Positions 21,958-33,646 of a stretch of 64,000 nucleotides of DNA are shown here, piece after piece. The position numbers and the translations under genes are program-made. Positions within the stretch are counted from its first letter, which is position 1; the number at the start of each line of letters is the position of its first letter. Location: NCBI GenBank assembly GCA_004835665.1, contig RBKR01000024.1, positions 744,001 through 808,000 on the forward strand, read 5' to 3'. The stretch comes from Phoma sp. XZ068 (Eukaryota > Ascomycota > Dothideomycetes > Pleosporales > Didymellaceae). A model generated the notes under the pieces. That model saw only the letters and a program-made list of their open reading frames with translations. It searched no databases and was not told the origin of the DNA.

Positions 21958-23171
21958 GTTGGCAGCGTGGTGCTGCGTGGTTGTGTTGTGATGCTTTGAG
22001 TTGGACGCCAACGGCTTCCCGTCGTCCTAGAGACGCGTGCCCGTGCAGCCCCACCTACCGATACCGTTCTGCACTCAGTACGCGGAACATTGCGGGGCAT
22101 TCAATAGGACACAAACGCACTAGTCCCTAGCGGAATACGCGACGAGACCCGCAACAAAAGGCGCCGTAAGATCTGCAATCCGATCGGTACATATTGTCCA
22201 AGAATAGAGATGCATCTCGGGATAGGTGCGTTGGTCGGCGGCGGAGGGACCCAATTGGCAGAATCGGCTTCGCGGAGTTTGATGGGGCAAGACTGGATGT
22301 GGATGATTTTCCAAGCTTCAAGCAGGCTGGCGCAGTCGCTGCTAGGGTATGAGTGAACTCGGGATTGGCTAAAGTGCTTCGCAACCTGGCTAAGGAGGTA
22401 GCGCGACACTACAGGCCTGACAAAAACGCACGTGAGTGGTCGAAAATTAGATAGCAGGGGTGATGGGAGTAGCGTAAATCAGATAAGGGCAATCTGATCC
22501 GGGAATAACGCCTACTACCGCAACGAATTGTTTTAACAGGTATTCAGCCAACAAATCAGATAGGCCCAGGTAAAATAAGTGCACGGATCAAGTAATTAAG
22601 GTGAGGATCTCCTTGAATTGTAATAATTGTCAACTGTCAGCCACGCGGCTGTCCGACATAATCGAGGAAACATAAAGGTCACGGAGCTGGGATCAAATGA
22701 TGAAAAGGCGCGCTGATTTCCGGAGTGTAGTCGCTGCTGGAAACCCCCCTTTCCTTCGCCCAACGCACTCTCCTGGCCTTTCCACGGGTCAGATCGTCGA
22801 CTATGCCATGTTATTCTTTTGCGTTTATCGTGCCTATGACGTCCACTAGCGAACTCTCGCCGTTTGAACCTAATGTCGAATTTGCTGCTTGCGGCTAAGT
22901 ACGCATGCGGCCCACTTCGAGAACAAAGCTTGCAGAGCATGTCCACGTGAATGGGCGTAGGGACTATAACCGGATGGTTATCTGCTGGGATGAGGTCACA
23001 GTGAGCTGATGGCCGGAAACAAATTTCATCGGCTTAATGTCGAACGTTGAATACAACGACATCACATACCTCAGAAGCCCATTATCCCCCCTGGCAACTC
23101 CTAACCAGTACTTCCATTTGGAAAAACTTTGAGGTTTCGCCACAGCAGATCTCTCAGAGCACCTAGTGAAG
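21958..23171. other. Intergenic, nothing firm
   Basis: Contains the 5' flank of the DUF7924-like gene and short frames at 22101-22409 and 22596-22946 that I do not recognise. Confidence 0.35.
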
Positions 23172-24604
23172 ATGCGAGCCAATCCCTTGGAAGCTGTAAG
23201 TAATTCGTGCTGGTTATTGCCTTGGAGAACTGCTAATAGGGTTTGAATCGTGAAGCAGGTCTTGCACAAGAACCAAGACGGCAGCCTGGCGGATGATATC
23301 GAGAAAATCACCGCGCGCCTATATAACAGTAATGTTGGCACTGAAACCGCAAGTAAATACGAATTAGCCTTTGGTAAGATCGTTCGGTTCGTTGAACAGG
23401 TTCGGAAACATAAGATCCCGTCGGATGAACTTGCCGTCACCGAAGCGCTGGCTGGGCCTTTCGCTTGTGGCGGACCACTCATTCTGTTGATGGAACCGCG
23501 CCGCTCTCATCCGTGGTCACGAGGCGTTGATTCCGTAATTTCAGACTGCAATAGTCTACAAGTGCTAGATGAAGGGTTTCGAATTGGATCTAAAGGAGTG
23601 TTGAGCTTAATCAACGGCGTGTCTGTACTTGACCTACGGCCATTCCTTGTAAAATTGCAGTATCCTCACCTTGGGGACGAAACCTGGGAGGAGCTGTATG
23701 ATCTTGTGTACGCAGCTATCGTAGCTAAGCAGCCGGACGTTCTTCTTTGCATGGGAAACGTAAGGAGCCAACCGGAGAACAAACAGTGTAAGTCACTGAC
23801 CCTCATTAGGATGCGAAAGATGCATTTGGCAAGCGAAAGAGTGTCTCCCAGGCTGATCTCTGGAATCGTACGCAAATTTACGAGGCCCAGCACCCAGGAT
23901 ACTCGGTGAACCATCACCCGAACGATGCCCAAAAACGTCAACAACTGTTGAGATTGATTTGCGAAGTATGCCAGGGAGTCGACAAGAGATGGGACGCAAA
24001 GTCATATGAAAGTGGCTACGAATACGATGACGCCTATATGAACGCACCTATAGCGAATGTGAGATTGGAGGTAGCGCCAACTATGGATACAGAGCTCTGG
24101 AAGAGGTTCCTTGATTTGATAATGATGTTATGCTTCAAGCCCGAATATCGCTTGCCAATCGCGAACATTGTACCAGGACCATGCTATCACCTAGAAGACT
24201 GGCATATCAAATGGTTTGAACGCATGCGGGAATACAGGGAGGCAACCGTTGGGTCCGAAAATCGTGCTAGAGCGCTGCTCATACCGATTTTTGAGCAGCT
24301 GAACAGATGCTTCAAAAGGACTTCCTGGTTCCTACCCAAGTTTCAAATCAAAGAGATACTGGTATCTGCAATATTCGTGAATCTTACCTCGGAATTTGAA
24401 CGGGCTTGCTATCTGTTAGCTGGCGGAGTGGGGAGCGACATGGACATCGGACCGGGCAAGGCATTTTGCCTCAAAGATCACGACCACAGCGTGGCAAGAA
24501 TCAAAAGAATAGTGTTGCATGCCACTCGTCTCTGGGAATCTCGGGAGTATCAACCAAAACGAAACAAACGATATGTTGGACCTTTGAAGGTACATGGTAT
24601 GTAA
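23172..24604 (+). CDS. Unknown protein, three predicted exons, uracil-glycosylase-like pattern
   Basis: Predicted exons 23172-23195, 23259-23759 and 23810-24604. Intron 1 is GTAAGT...GCTAATAG...CAG (63 nt), intron 2 is GTAAGG...CTGAC...TAG (50 nt). Together they fuse two frames into one protein of about 439 residues. The join yields VLLCMGN|DAKDAFGKRKS and AQHPGYSVNHHPN. Seen in the first half: ILLMEPRRSHPWS and VLDLRPFLVKL; the second half is helical with no known motif. The series (substrate-pocket-like Pro/Arg segment, DVLLCMGNDA, HPGYSVN) is reminiscent of uracil-DNA-glycosylase-like proteins, but catalytic residues cannot be assigned, so the role is open. Exon 1 is very short and the start is uncertain. 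Confidence 0.55.
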
Positions 24605-24660
24605 AAACAATGAAGTTCTGATTGATGTATAGCCCTGATACATATCCGGCTTAGCCAATA

Positions 24661-26507
24661 ACGTCATCGGCAAGCGAGCTGCCAGGGCAAGCGAGCTGCC
24701 ACCCTCACTAAGGTCTTGGCCCTTTGTATGCGTATAACTCAACACTACAACAAGCTACTATAGTGCAGAAGGTATTGAATTACTTGTTGTTATCTACAAA
24801 ATCTTTTTCGTGTTTGCGCGAGTTGTGTCCCTCTTCCCTACAGATTGTGCAGCGACGTTTACGCCCTCTGCCAGTACCTGTTCGTGACCTACCTTCGCGC
24901 ATTTCCTCCTCTAGCTGTGCTTCAACATCCTCTTGAGCAAGTAGCTCATCTGTCTCTGCCTTTGATAGGTCCCCTCCCTTCTGTATCCTCTTTTATTTTG
25001 CCTTGTTTACGCTCAGATGCAGCCTTGTTTGCCTTCTCAAGACGTGTTACCTGAGCTGCTAGCAGCGCCTGTGAATGCGCCATCATATGAGCGCTTTTCT
25101 TCAGCTGATCAAGCATGTCAATGATAGAAGCAGGCGAGGAGCTTTTATGCCGTTGTATGCGATTGCGGATCAGCGTTGATTGAGCCTCTATCTCATGGGC
25201 GTTGCTTGGTGTTTTGGCTTCCCAGGGCGTGCCCCCTGGTGCTGAAGGCGTGGGCGTGCGGGGCTTGACTTCAAGCTTCGACAACACAGCCTCTGGGTTG
25301 TGTGGAACAATACCAGTTGCCTTAAAGCTTGATTGAATGTTCTTCTCTGAAAATGAGCTGTCAAACACCTCTATAAAGGAGGCTAGGAACGCTTTCTTGT
25401 CAATGTGCTCAATGTGACTGTTTGCCAAGCCCCTGATTTCCTCCCTGTACGCCCGCTTCAACGGCGCGAAACAGCCCACGTCAAGCGGCTGCAGCAGGTG
25501 CGACGCATGTGGAGGCATGCAGAGAGCAATGGTCTTGTTCTCCTCGCAGAGATCCTGGAAGGCGAGCGACTTGTGGCTCTCATGGCCGTCAATGATAAGC
25601 AGCACATGACTACCCACCCTGCGGCCCTCTGTATGCTCGATGGAGTGCTTCAACCAGGCTAGACCATGCTCATTTGTTGTCCAGCCATTGTCACTGACAC
25701 TGATACGCCAGTCTTTTGGTAGGTTATAGTACCAGGCCTTGTCGTGGTTCTTTGCTTTAAGGATAAGGAAGGGCGGCATAGCCCAGCCTGCTGCGTTGAT
25801 CGCTGCGATCAACGTCACCCACTCACGGTTGCCAGGTTGAACAGCAATTGGCCGATTGCGTCTCTCTGAGGCTGTAATAGCCTTAACATTTCCTCCAGCG
25901 CCCATGGTGAAGCCAGTCTCGTCAAAGTTGTACGTATCTTCATCTAGGATGCCGTACTTCGCCTTGACGTTCCGTACAAGGTCAAACCAGGGCCTAATAA
26001 TTGCTGGGTCGCTGCACAAGACTCTCTGGCGATCGCGCTGTCGAGTCAATCGCGATTTGAGCTGAGACTTGCGACGAACGAGGTTGCTGGCCCATTTCTC
26101 CCCGACCTGGCCGCCATCGCGTACGGCGAGCAGTTGGTTGGCCATGTCACGCACGTAACCCAGCATAGGGGCAAATCCTCGCGCATCTAGCTTCTGTATG
26201 CATTGTACAATAGCCTCCTCCTCGTACTTAGTCAGCTTTGATGAGTTGGGTTGAGAATCGCATCGTGATGTTGTTCCAGCGCGTCGCGTCCGAAGAGTGC
26301 TTCGAGGAACGCCATAGATTGCAGCAGCGCGTTTGGTGCTTTAAGAAGTATCAGATTTAATTGCTTTGATTGCCAAGTTAATCCTGTCTTCACGAGAAAG
26401 CGATTCAATGTTTGGTTGTTGAAACATGGTTGTTGAAAGTTGAGATGGTTAGAAGCTTGGTGAGGGTGGCAGCTCGCTTGCCCTGGCAGCTCGCTTGCCG
26501 ATGACGT
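24661..26507 (-). mobile_element. Fot1/Pot2-like transposon 4
   Basis: An 1847-bp element with perfect 48-bp terminal inverted repeats (24661-24708, 26460-26507) and TA on each side (24659-24660, 26508-26509). Each inverted repeat holds the direct duplication GGCAAGCGAGCTGCC twice with 1 bp between copies. Carries one transposase on the minus strand with one nonsense codon and one frameshift. The termini differ in sequence from element 1, so it is a separate subfamily. Confidence 0.95.
24780..26427 (-). pseudogene. Fot1-like DDD transposase, one stop and one frameshift
   Basis: ATG 26427 (MFQQPNIESLSREDRINLAI). Codon 29 is TAA (26343-26341), after which the same frame continues through AAAIYGVPRSTLRTRRAG and the CENP-B-like region to the catalytic core: YNFDETGFTMG, LLIIDGHESH and LLQPLDVGCFAPLK (DDD triad complete). 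A one-base loss in an A-run near 24990 shifts the frame. In the new frame the tail reads GGDLSKAETDELLAQED and ends with a knuckle-like CTICREEGHNSRKH to a stop at 24780. Apart from these two lesions the protein is full length (about 548 residues). Confidence 0.93.
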
Positions 26508-28271
26508 TAAAGTTTGATTATTTTCCTAGTTGGGTACGCAAGACATTGCCCGTTATAATATGTACGCTCCATCCTAACGAATATTAGATTTCTCGCACAT
26601 TGTGCGCATACGTCTACAACCAGGCTATTCATCATCAAAGGAGAGGCGTTCAAACGAGGATAGGGACTTCAATACCGGTTAGTTAAAGCGCTCCAGCACA
26701 TCGAGATACGTCGAGCTCACGAAGTGATGTGCCTCATCCACTAGAACAAGCTTGTCCTTGGCCGGATCAAATCTTAAGCCTATCTCCAGATGTAGTGCTC
26801 TGAATCGAGGCGACAGTGATATAGGTGCCCTTAATTCACTAGTACAGTACGCTTATTATAGGGCCCTCTCTCAGAAATACTGCTTTAAAGGTGAATTAGA
26901 CCCTTTTATCCCGTTGCCGAATTGAATTTGCTATATGAACAAAAAACTTTGATTATCGAGGTTTTGTGCGCCTGCGTGAGTAAAAGGAGGCGGCGTATAC
27001 TGGTCCAATCAAGTATGCATATTGCCCCCTCCGATCTAGGACGTTTAGTAGCTATTTATTTTATGGCCTATTACGTTGTAGTAGAGAATCTTGTAGCGAG
27101 CCTTAGTCTTGACAACTTTGCGAAAGGTTTGGTCTCCCTTGACGAGATGTCTTATTATGAACCGCATGCGTAATCTACCACGGCTCAATTCGCTACGTCT
27201 GATACACCGAAAAGGACACGCAGTGCCAGAGTGGATGCATTCAGGAACGGAGAATTTCCAGTTATCACCGACATTCCGAATATTGACTATGTGCCCAACC
27301 AAGTCTCACAACCTACTTGTGCAAATGATTGGGCGAGACATGTGGCTCCATCAAGGAAAGAGTACTGCAATATCATCGATCTTGTTGCGGCGAGTACAGG
27401 CGTGGTCTCGAGTCCGACCATATCTGGTATTACTCCTGTCGAGACCGTCGGGGATGCAAACAGTCAAGCTATGATAGAGCTCAAGGTAAGGAAATAGAGA
27501 AAAAGGAGCGAGGAGAAAGCCGCAAAGATGGAAAGACAAGTTGCGACAGGACATCTACATCGAGCAATAACTTTCACCGATTACGACTTAGTGTATAACC
27601 TCATCGCGGATACTTCCGGTTTTCAAAATATTCGCAGACTTAGTTAAAACGCTTAGGTCGGCGTTAGCGATGGCATATCCATCTTTACCGCAAACAGCGG
27701 CAACTACCCTAATATCGAGCCTACGGGCGTAGAAGGTGCCTTCCGCGTCAAATTCTATCGGAGACTACCTTCAGTTGTCAAATCGAAAAACCCCTATGCG
27801 ACCCCTAGAGTTAATGTCTTCAGGCTCAGGTCGGGCCATTGTCTCAACAGTTGTTCCTAGAGTAGTCACATCTGCAACACGCCTGTGCGGCCCGAAACCA
27901 AATTGCGTCCTGACTACATCATGGGTTGCCAGCATTTGCCGTTCCTAGCAACAACACGCGTCGGAAGCAAGTGACCATTTCTGTCTCCTGCGTTCTATGG
28001 AGGTCGGGCTTCGATCCTTTGTTCATTACAGGGCATTCCAAGCAACTCAATCAGGGCCGCGAACATTCCTGGAACGGTGAAAGAACACAGTGTCTCGGAC
28101 TGCTTGAATCCCGAATGGAACGTAAGGCTTGGTTAAGCATTCCGGATTTGGACGCTTGACTAAGACATTAACCCACTTTAATTTTCCCAACCTCGATAAT
28201 ATCAGTCCACGTTATATATTCATCAGCGTCGCTTGCTGTTCGTGAGGGTACGATTACCACGATTAGTCAAA
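26508..28271. other. Spacer with gene scraps
   Basis: Holds the helicase scrap listed separately. Frames at 27231-27497 (an ARVDAFRNGEFPVI-type peptide) and 27736-28159 are not recognised and lack clear starts; they may be relics. No firm gene. Confidence 0.4.
26682..26813 (-). pseudogene. DEAH-box helicase fragment (Irc3-like)
   Basis: About 44 codons on the minus strand read LVLVDEAHHFVSSTYLDVLE, motif II (DEAH) with the following residues typical of Irc3-type DEAD/DEAH helicases. No motif I upstream and no motif III downstream, so it is an isolated scrap. Confidence 0.6.
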
Positions 28272-29322
28272 ATGGTCGAAGCTCAAGCCTCATATGCCGA
28301 CTCTGTTACGAGTTCAGACACGTCACAGGGACGACACTCTCTTCTGCGTAGATATCGACAAAAGAAGATACACGCAGAAGCTGCAACTAACCAACCTCAT
28401 CCATCGGTCACCGTAGCTAGGACAATTTCGCCTACAACACTTCCATTATATGCAGGTGTCCGCGGAGCCTGTTCAGATGCGACGATAACAGATACGTTTG
28501 CCGCGCTCTACCAGGCCATCATCACCCATGTCCACAAATTTTACTCCCTCGAGCAAGTAGACAAGGGCGCTTCTCAAGGAGCCATCAACCACGCAATGTT
28601 CGGATTTGGCACCCCATGGACTCAGATCGTAGCGCTTCTGAGTGATCAAACTACCCGATTGGGAGCTCTCTCCTTGTGCATCGGCTGGACGATTTTAAGC
28701 AGGAGTCTGCTCCTCGAGTGTGGCATGGGTAGTAGCCCGGGCAGCACGTTTCTGCCTCCAGAGATCGTGGAGTGTTATCAGAGTTTCTCCGTCGAGATAG
28801 GCGCTTTTACGCTTGAGGCTAGTGAGCATCCGCAACGTAAGCTACTACTGCCTCCAAGCTTGCGCACATTAACTGATTGTAAAAGTCAACTTCGCACTCC
28901 TCTCGCGCTGGAAGCAGATCTCAGTAACCCTCATGCATACAGCATACGTTAGCCACTCATTCACCTACTTCGACTCGCGCACCGCGAACATCGAGCGCGC
29001 TCTTAAGGACCTCGAGCCCCTACTCCAAACATACGCACTACCTCAAACCTCCACCGATCGCGTCAACGACCTCAGAGAAGTTCTTAAGACAGGCGCAAGA
29101 TTTGCGTTCATACTTTTCAGTCAGCCCTGCTTCTGGCAATTTGACTGGGGTGGCCCTCAGCACTGTCACAAAAGGGGCAGCGTGGAAAGTCATCTTGATC
29201 CGACCGAAGTTGTTATTTGGCCCACATTGCTGCGGGTCATGGACGGCGATGGAAGAAGGATCTCGCACGGGGCTGAAGGCCATGTGCTTGGGAAGAAGAC
29301 CTTTTTGACCGACTTCTCGTGA
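28272..29322 (+). CDS. Orphan two-exon gene (paralog of 4097 fragment)
   Basis: ATG 28272 (MVEAQASYADSVTS). A 64-nt intron (28879-28942, GTAAAA...ACAG) joins exon 1 to a frame ending at 29322, giving 328 residues. Without it the gene would appear as two overlapping frames. Seen: ALSLCIGWTILSRSLLLECG, FLPPEIVECYQSFS, then after the intron a helix, AFILFSQPCFWQFDWGG and VVIWPTLLRVMDGDG. This arrangement is familiar from lineage-specific Dothideomycete proteins of unknown function. No signal peptide or membrane segment. The 4097-4518 fragment shares the first half. Structure reasonably sure, role unknown. Confidence 0.6.
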
Positions 29323-29976
29323 GGGAAATCGGATCGGGGTCTTTTGATGAATTTCTTAGACACTATGTAGGTACCTGGCGGATTCCCGATGTGGCGGGTT
29401 GTACGGTCTTTTGATCCGGTAAGTTACGGTAAACCAAATTCATCAAGTTGCACCCCGCTTCCCGGTCTCAAGTCCCAGCGTGATTTCTAGCGCAATGCTC
29501 ATGGTACCTCGATAAAACGACTACTTACCATTTCTGTAACCCTACTGCTTTGGCATCACCTTTAACGTAAACAGCTTCATGAGGTAGCCTTGCGTGGATC
29601 TTCCAGTCTCTGGACCATCCGCGAACCATGCGAGTTGACTGCGGTCGAGATGATGCCCCGTGCGTGCATTGGAGCAAGGGCATCGCTAGCAACCACGCTG
29701 ACGCGCTGCAGCTCACGCTAAACCCGCCAACTGGACTGTGGAGACTGAGCATCTTGGGTTCGTCCATATCAAAGGTAGGACCAATAGCGAGGGAGGATGA
29801 GCAACAAATGCTGCACTGCACATTGCATACAGTATGTCAAACCACAGCGTCGAGGAGTCAAGCCTTGTTTCCAGGCAGCAAATCAAGCAAGGCGATCACA
29901 AGCAATCTTCATTCGCCTACGCGCGCGCCAGCCGACAGATGTGGGCTCTGAGTCAATATCTACAGTTCTGAGGCTA
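29323..29976. other. No recognisable gene
   Basis: Intergenic; frames here are short and without features. Confidence 0.4.
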
Positions 29977-30579
29977 TTACGCTCTTGGGAAAGCTCGCTG
30001 GTCCGCTACTCTTTCTTCTTGCCCATCTTTCGCTTCCTGCAACCCCCCTGACGCATCCAGCTCGTAGCCTAAACTCTTCAGCGCCGACTGCAATGCGTTA
30101 CAGCGGTGAGACAGATGGGCTATTGTTGCGGACCACTCGTCCTGCTGCACTTGGTGTTGCTCTTCGAGACCCCATCTCTCCTCCTGTAGAGATTGCAGTG
30201 CAGCCTCGAGCTCGATGCACCGTTGTCTCACGCCATGGCCGTCAGATGTGTGTCGCGCGCGTCTGTCCGCTGGACTCGGGCTGCTGCCGAACTCGCTAGA
30301 ATTCAGCTCCTGCTCCACACACGTCTGCTCTGTCGTGGTTGCCTATTACCTTGCCGCTCCAAAGTGCATCTGCAAAGACGAGAGCTGACTTTCCCTCCCA
30401 GACTTTTCGAACAGATGCTGCTTTTCCTTCTGCGCGAGCTCATGCTGGAGCCTTCTGACTGCCGTGTCTCGTACATTCAGCTGTTTGTAGGCTTCGTTGA
30501 TGTAGTATGGGACGTAGTGAAGTGGGTTGTCGATGCGGTCGCTGCTCTGCTGTGGTAGAGGGTGAGCATCAGCCATCAT
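29977..30579 (-). CDS. Hypothetical coiled-coil protein, two exons
   Basis: Exon 1 is 30579-30350 from ATG 30579 (MMADAHPLPQQSSDRI). A 54-nt intron (30349-30296, GTAATA...CTGAA...TAG) leads to exon 2, 30295-29977; 182 residues. Seen: AVRRLQHELAQKEKQHLFEK and RCIELEAALQSLQEERWGLE, heptad-like, Gln/Glu-rich segments predicting coiled coils, and a basic/charged C-terminus. No family recognised. The intron is inferred because it alone joins the two coiled-coil frames in phase. Could be a structural or scaffold protein, or a spurious gene. Confidence 0.4.
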
Positions 30580-31373
30580 CTCGAGAGGCCGCTGGAAGAC
30601 TGACCTGAGATGTGTGGCTTTCCATGCTTAGTGCTAGTCTGCGTGTCTCTGTACTTGAGGCAGGTGTAATGCGGTTGTTGCTTCAAGATGTCTGTCGCAG
30701 AGAAGCTGATGGAGATGAGCCTGCAGCTATGTACTTTCGGACCATACTATTCTGAGCATCACTCTGAGCGTAGATCTGAGACAAAGGCGAGTTGATTGAC
30801 GTAATTAGTAGCTAATCACTCCAGAACTGCTCTGCCTGCGCTGTGAGGCCTGAGCACTAGCGTCACGCAATATTTGACTCCAAAACACGAACGCGGTCCT
30901 GGACAAGAAGACCCTGGAATAGCGATATGCGCCGTACTGTATGGTACTGTAAATTTTTACAGTGACTTACTGTGTGCTTGACTCTAGAGTGTCGCTGTGC
31001 TCTCTGAGAGCAGCTCACACGTAACGCATGCAACGAGCATCAGACTCTGCACTGGCATCGGCGTGATTGTTAGCTTGTTTTCACCCGCAGCCTCTACCGC
31101 GTGATATTTGTGTACTGTTGCGGTGGAGACTGGAATCACGCTGGAACTACACTGAGATCTCGCTGGTGCATCGAGTGAGGAAGACTCCTACAACTTTTTG
31201 ACGCTACTGTTCGTACAGTACGTACATACCCGTACGTGCGAGCTGCTCTCAGATGTACAGTGCAAGCTTGATGTTGGTTTTGTGCTTTCAACGCCAGATA
31301 CGCGCAATCTGACTCATCTAGCATGGCTAGCTGGACGACGGCAGCACAGTCGATGTAACCCCATTCACACTGA
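30580..31373. other. No recognisable gene
   Basis: Contains scattered GTAC-rich words (for example around 31205-31235) like those in the hAT subterminal arrays at 38.2 and 56.8 kb, perhaps a relic terminus. No gene. Confidence 0.35.
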
Positions 31374-31985
31374 GCAATCGGTTTACTATACAATCGCTTC
31401 TATCCCACGCTGACGCTGGACAACGTCCACCTGGTCACAGAGCCGATCGACTCTGTGGGCAGCGGCGGAATCAAGACTCGGAGCCATACGACCATCGAGA
31501 CCGATGTGATTATATGCGCAACAGGATTCAAGGCATCGGATTTCCTGCTGCCGATACATGTGCGAGGCCGCGATGGACACTTGCTCAATACAGATTGGGC
31601 CCTGGGCGCCCAAGCCTTCATGGATCTCGCTGTGTACGGCTACCCGAACCTCTTCATGATCGCCGGGCCGAACACCTTCAATCCAGCCGGCAGTAACCCG
31701 GATATGAAGGAGCTGCAAGTCGCCTATATCTTGAAATGTTTGCGTTGGAAAGAACGCATCGGTGCTCGTGCTATCGAAGTACGTCAGGAGGCTGCAGAAG
31801 AATATCAGGCATGGCTGGAGGAGATGCTGGATAGGACCGTGTGGTCGGAGCCAGCAAACAGCTGGTACAGGCACGAGAGTGGAAAGGTGACCAACACGTG
31901 GCCGGCGTCGCGGAGAGTGTTTGCGCGGACGCTACGCAGCGAGCCCCAACGCTCGTTCCGTAGCTCAAGACTGTGCGCATCTTGA
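31374..31985 (+). pseudogene. Baeyer-Villiger/flavin monooxygenase, 5'-truncated
   Basis: The frame is open only from 31374 and has no suitable ATG. Seen: LDNVHLVTEPIDSV, then DVIICATGFKASDFLLP (the ATGF motif that follows the second Rossmann fold of FAD/NADPH monooxygenases), LFMIAGPNTFNPAGSN and the C-terminal WLEEMLDRTVWS...SWYRHESGKVTNTWP. This is the last third of a Baeyer-Villiger-type enzyme (normally 500-600 residues). The FAD-binding GxGxxG, the FxGxxxHxxxW fingerprint and the NADPH motif are all absent upstream. A pseudogene cut at the 5' side. Confidence 0.85.
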
Positions 31986-32269
31986 TCCAGTTCTGCAAAT
32001 CTAAACCTGTCCACGTCTCTTCTCGCCTCCCTTCTTTAGTCTGCTTGCTCTTGTGCTGTCGAGCCTTGGTATCGTCAAAATCTAACGGGAGCTAGAAACA
32101 CTCGCAAAATCCGGGTGGCAGTCAGCAAAAGAACAATCGCCCTGCGTGTGTGTATGCTGATGTTAGATCGTATGATGAATGAGTGATAATATAACTTGAT
32201 GATATTGATGATTGTTGTTGTTGTTGTCTCAATCGTGTTCCCCTGGTTCAGACTCCTCGGGCTTTCTGG

Positions 32270-33040
32270 TCAGCCCATCACCATCCGACAAAGTCGCAAC
32301 GTCCCGCATCGACGAGCCGTCGGGCTGAACAGCATCACCTCTCGCACGAATCACCTCACAGACATCCGGCATGCTACCATCGGTGCCACAACATACTTAC
32401 AGGTCATCAGACAGCCTCGTCCACTGTCGCCCCACCCAGTGTCGAAGAAGTGGTGCCCCTTCGACACGCCCGACAAGGTCTGAGGAGATTCGCGCGAGAG
32501 CTCTCATGCTCAGCAGGCTCGACGGCACGCACGAGCGAAGCATCGCTCTTGTAGAGCCGTGTCACGACGAAGTGCTGTTGCCGCTGCGCCCGATGGCAGG
32601 TCACACCAGACAACACAGCCGCATAGGAACCTAGTGGACGGCACCACACACTGAAGAATATCGGAGATCGGGGAACATACTCTAGGCCTAGGGGGCACGA
32701 GGGCAAGCTAACAAACGACAGCTGAATGCTAGGGGAGACTGAAGGTATTACGGTCGCAAAGCATGAGGCAACCGTGCCTCTACGAGCCTTGAACAACGCT
32801 ACACACACGAGGCTTCGAGTACGACATACACACAGGAAGGAAATCCGAGGAACACAAACACAGGCAAACACGTCACTTCTAGAGGCGAAATGTACATAGC
32901 TGTAGATAGAAGCCAGACAACGGCAGGCCTCTGGGGACAGATGGCTCTTTCGAGAGTGAAGTGGGGCGGTGCAGATTCACGTCCCGCACCGCGTCGGCTG
33001 TCTGCCACGCCTGTCAACCGGGCATAGCTGCGAGCATCGC
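32270..33040 (-). repeat. Dispersed repeat R1, copy 2 (inverted)
   Basis: Reverse complement of 1444-2232 along its whole length. With copy 1 it forms a 30-kb-spaced inverted pair. LINE ORF1 debris lies downstream on the plus strand (34881), in the same relative orientation as at copy 1. Confidence 0.75.
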
Positions 33041-33060
33041 GGTTGAAACCGTGTAGGAAT

Positions 33061-33088
33061 CAACCAACCAACCAACCAACCAACCAAC
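33061..33088. repeat. CAAC microsatellite
   Basis: Seven uninterrupted CAAC units. The same motif occurs at 15958-15980. Confidence 0.95.
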
Positions 33089-33646
33089 GATGGACGTTGG
33101 CGCATCTTCGCAATCTGGAGGTTAGGTTTTGACCACTAATCCATGTCCTGAAGCCTTCGAGGTGGCGATGATCGTACTTTCCGACGTGAGGACAGGGGCG
33201 CATCGTTGTCGCAGCTTCCAGCGCTGCAGGCAGAATGCCGGAAAGTATGACCAAGTGTCGCAGGCCAAGCGCTGTCGTGAACATAAACTGCATTACTAAT
33301 CGTGTCGTGTGAGGGCCTGGATATAAGCTGAGCTAGGGATGCTAGAACACTTACGCACGCTTCTGGTTTTCCCCACATCTACAATACCCGCACCCAACCG
33401 TGCGACAACTGCTATACCGCCACCGGATAGCTACGACACTCTAGCATCTGATCATAGTTAACTTGTCTTCCATCTCGCATTCACAGATTGCAGACTCGAG
33501 CATCTGACGTTTACTGAAAAGATTAGATTATTGTACATTTTGCATGCTGTAAAGCCCGTCTCAATGATCGACCGGCTTGCCCATACCCTCCCATAACGCC
33601 ATATCCACCCGTCGCGTGCATCGTAGTCCGTCACCTCGCGAATAAT
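33089..33646. other. No recognisable gene
   Basis: Intergenic sequence downstream of the hemerythrin-like gene; short frames only. Confidence 0.4.

Noticed and set aside
27231..27497. 88-codon frame with RTRSARVDAFRNGEF upstream
   Set aside because: Looks protein-like in composition but I know no family, and no gene boundaries can be set.
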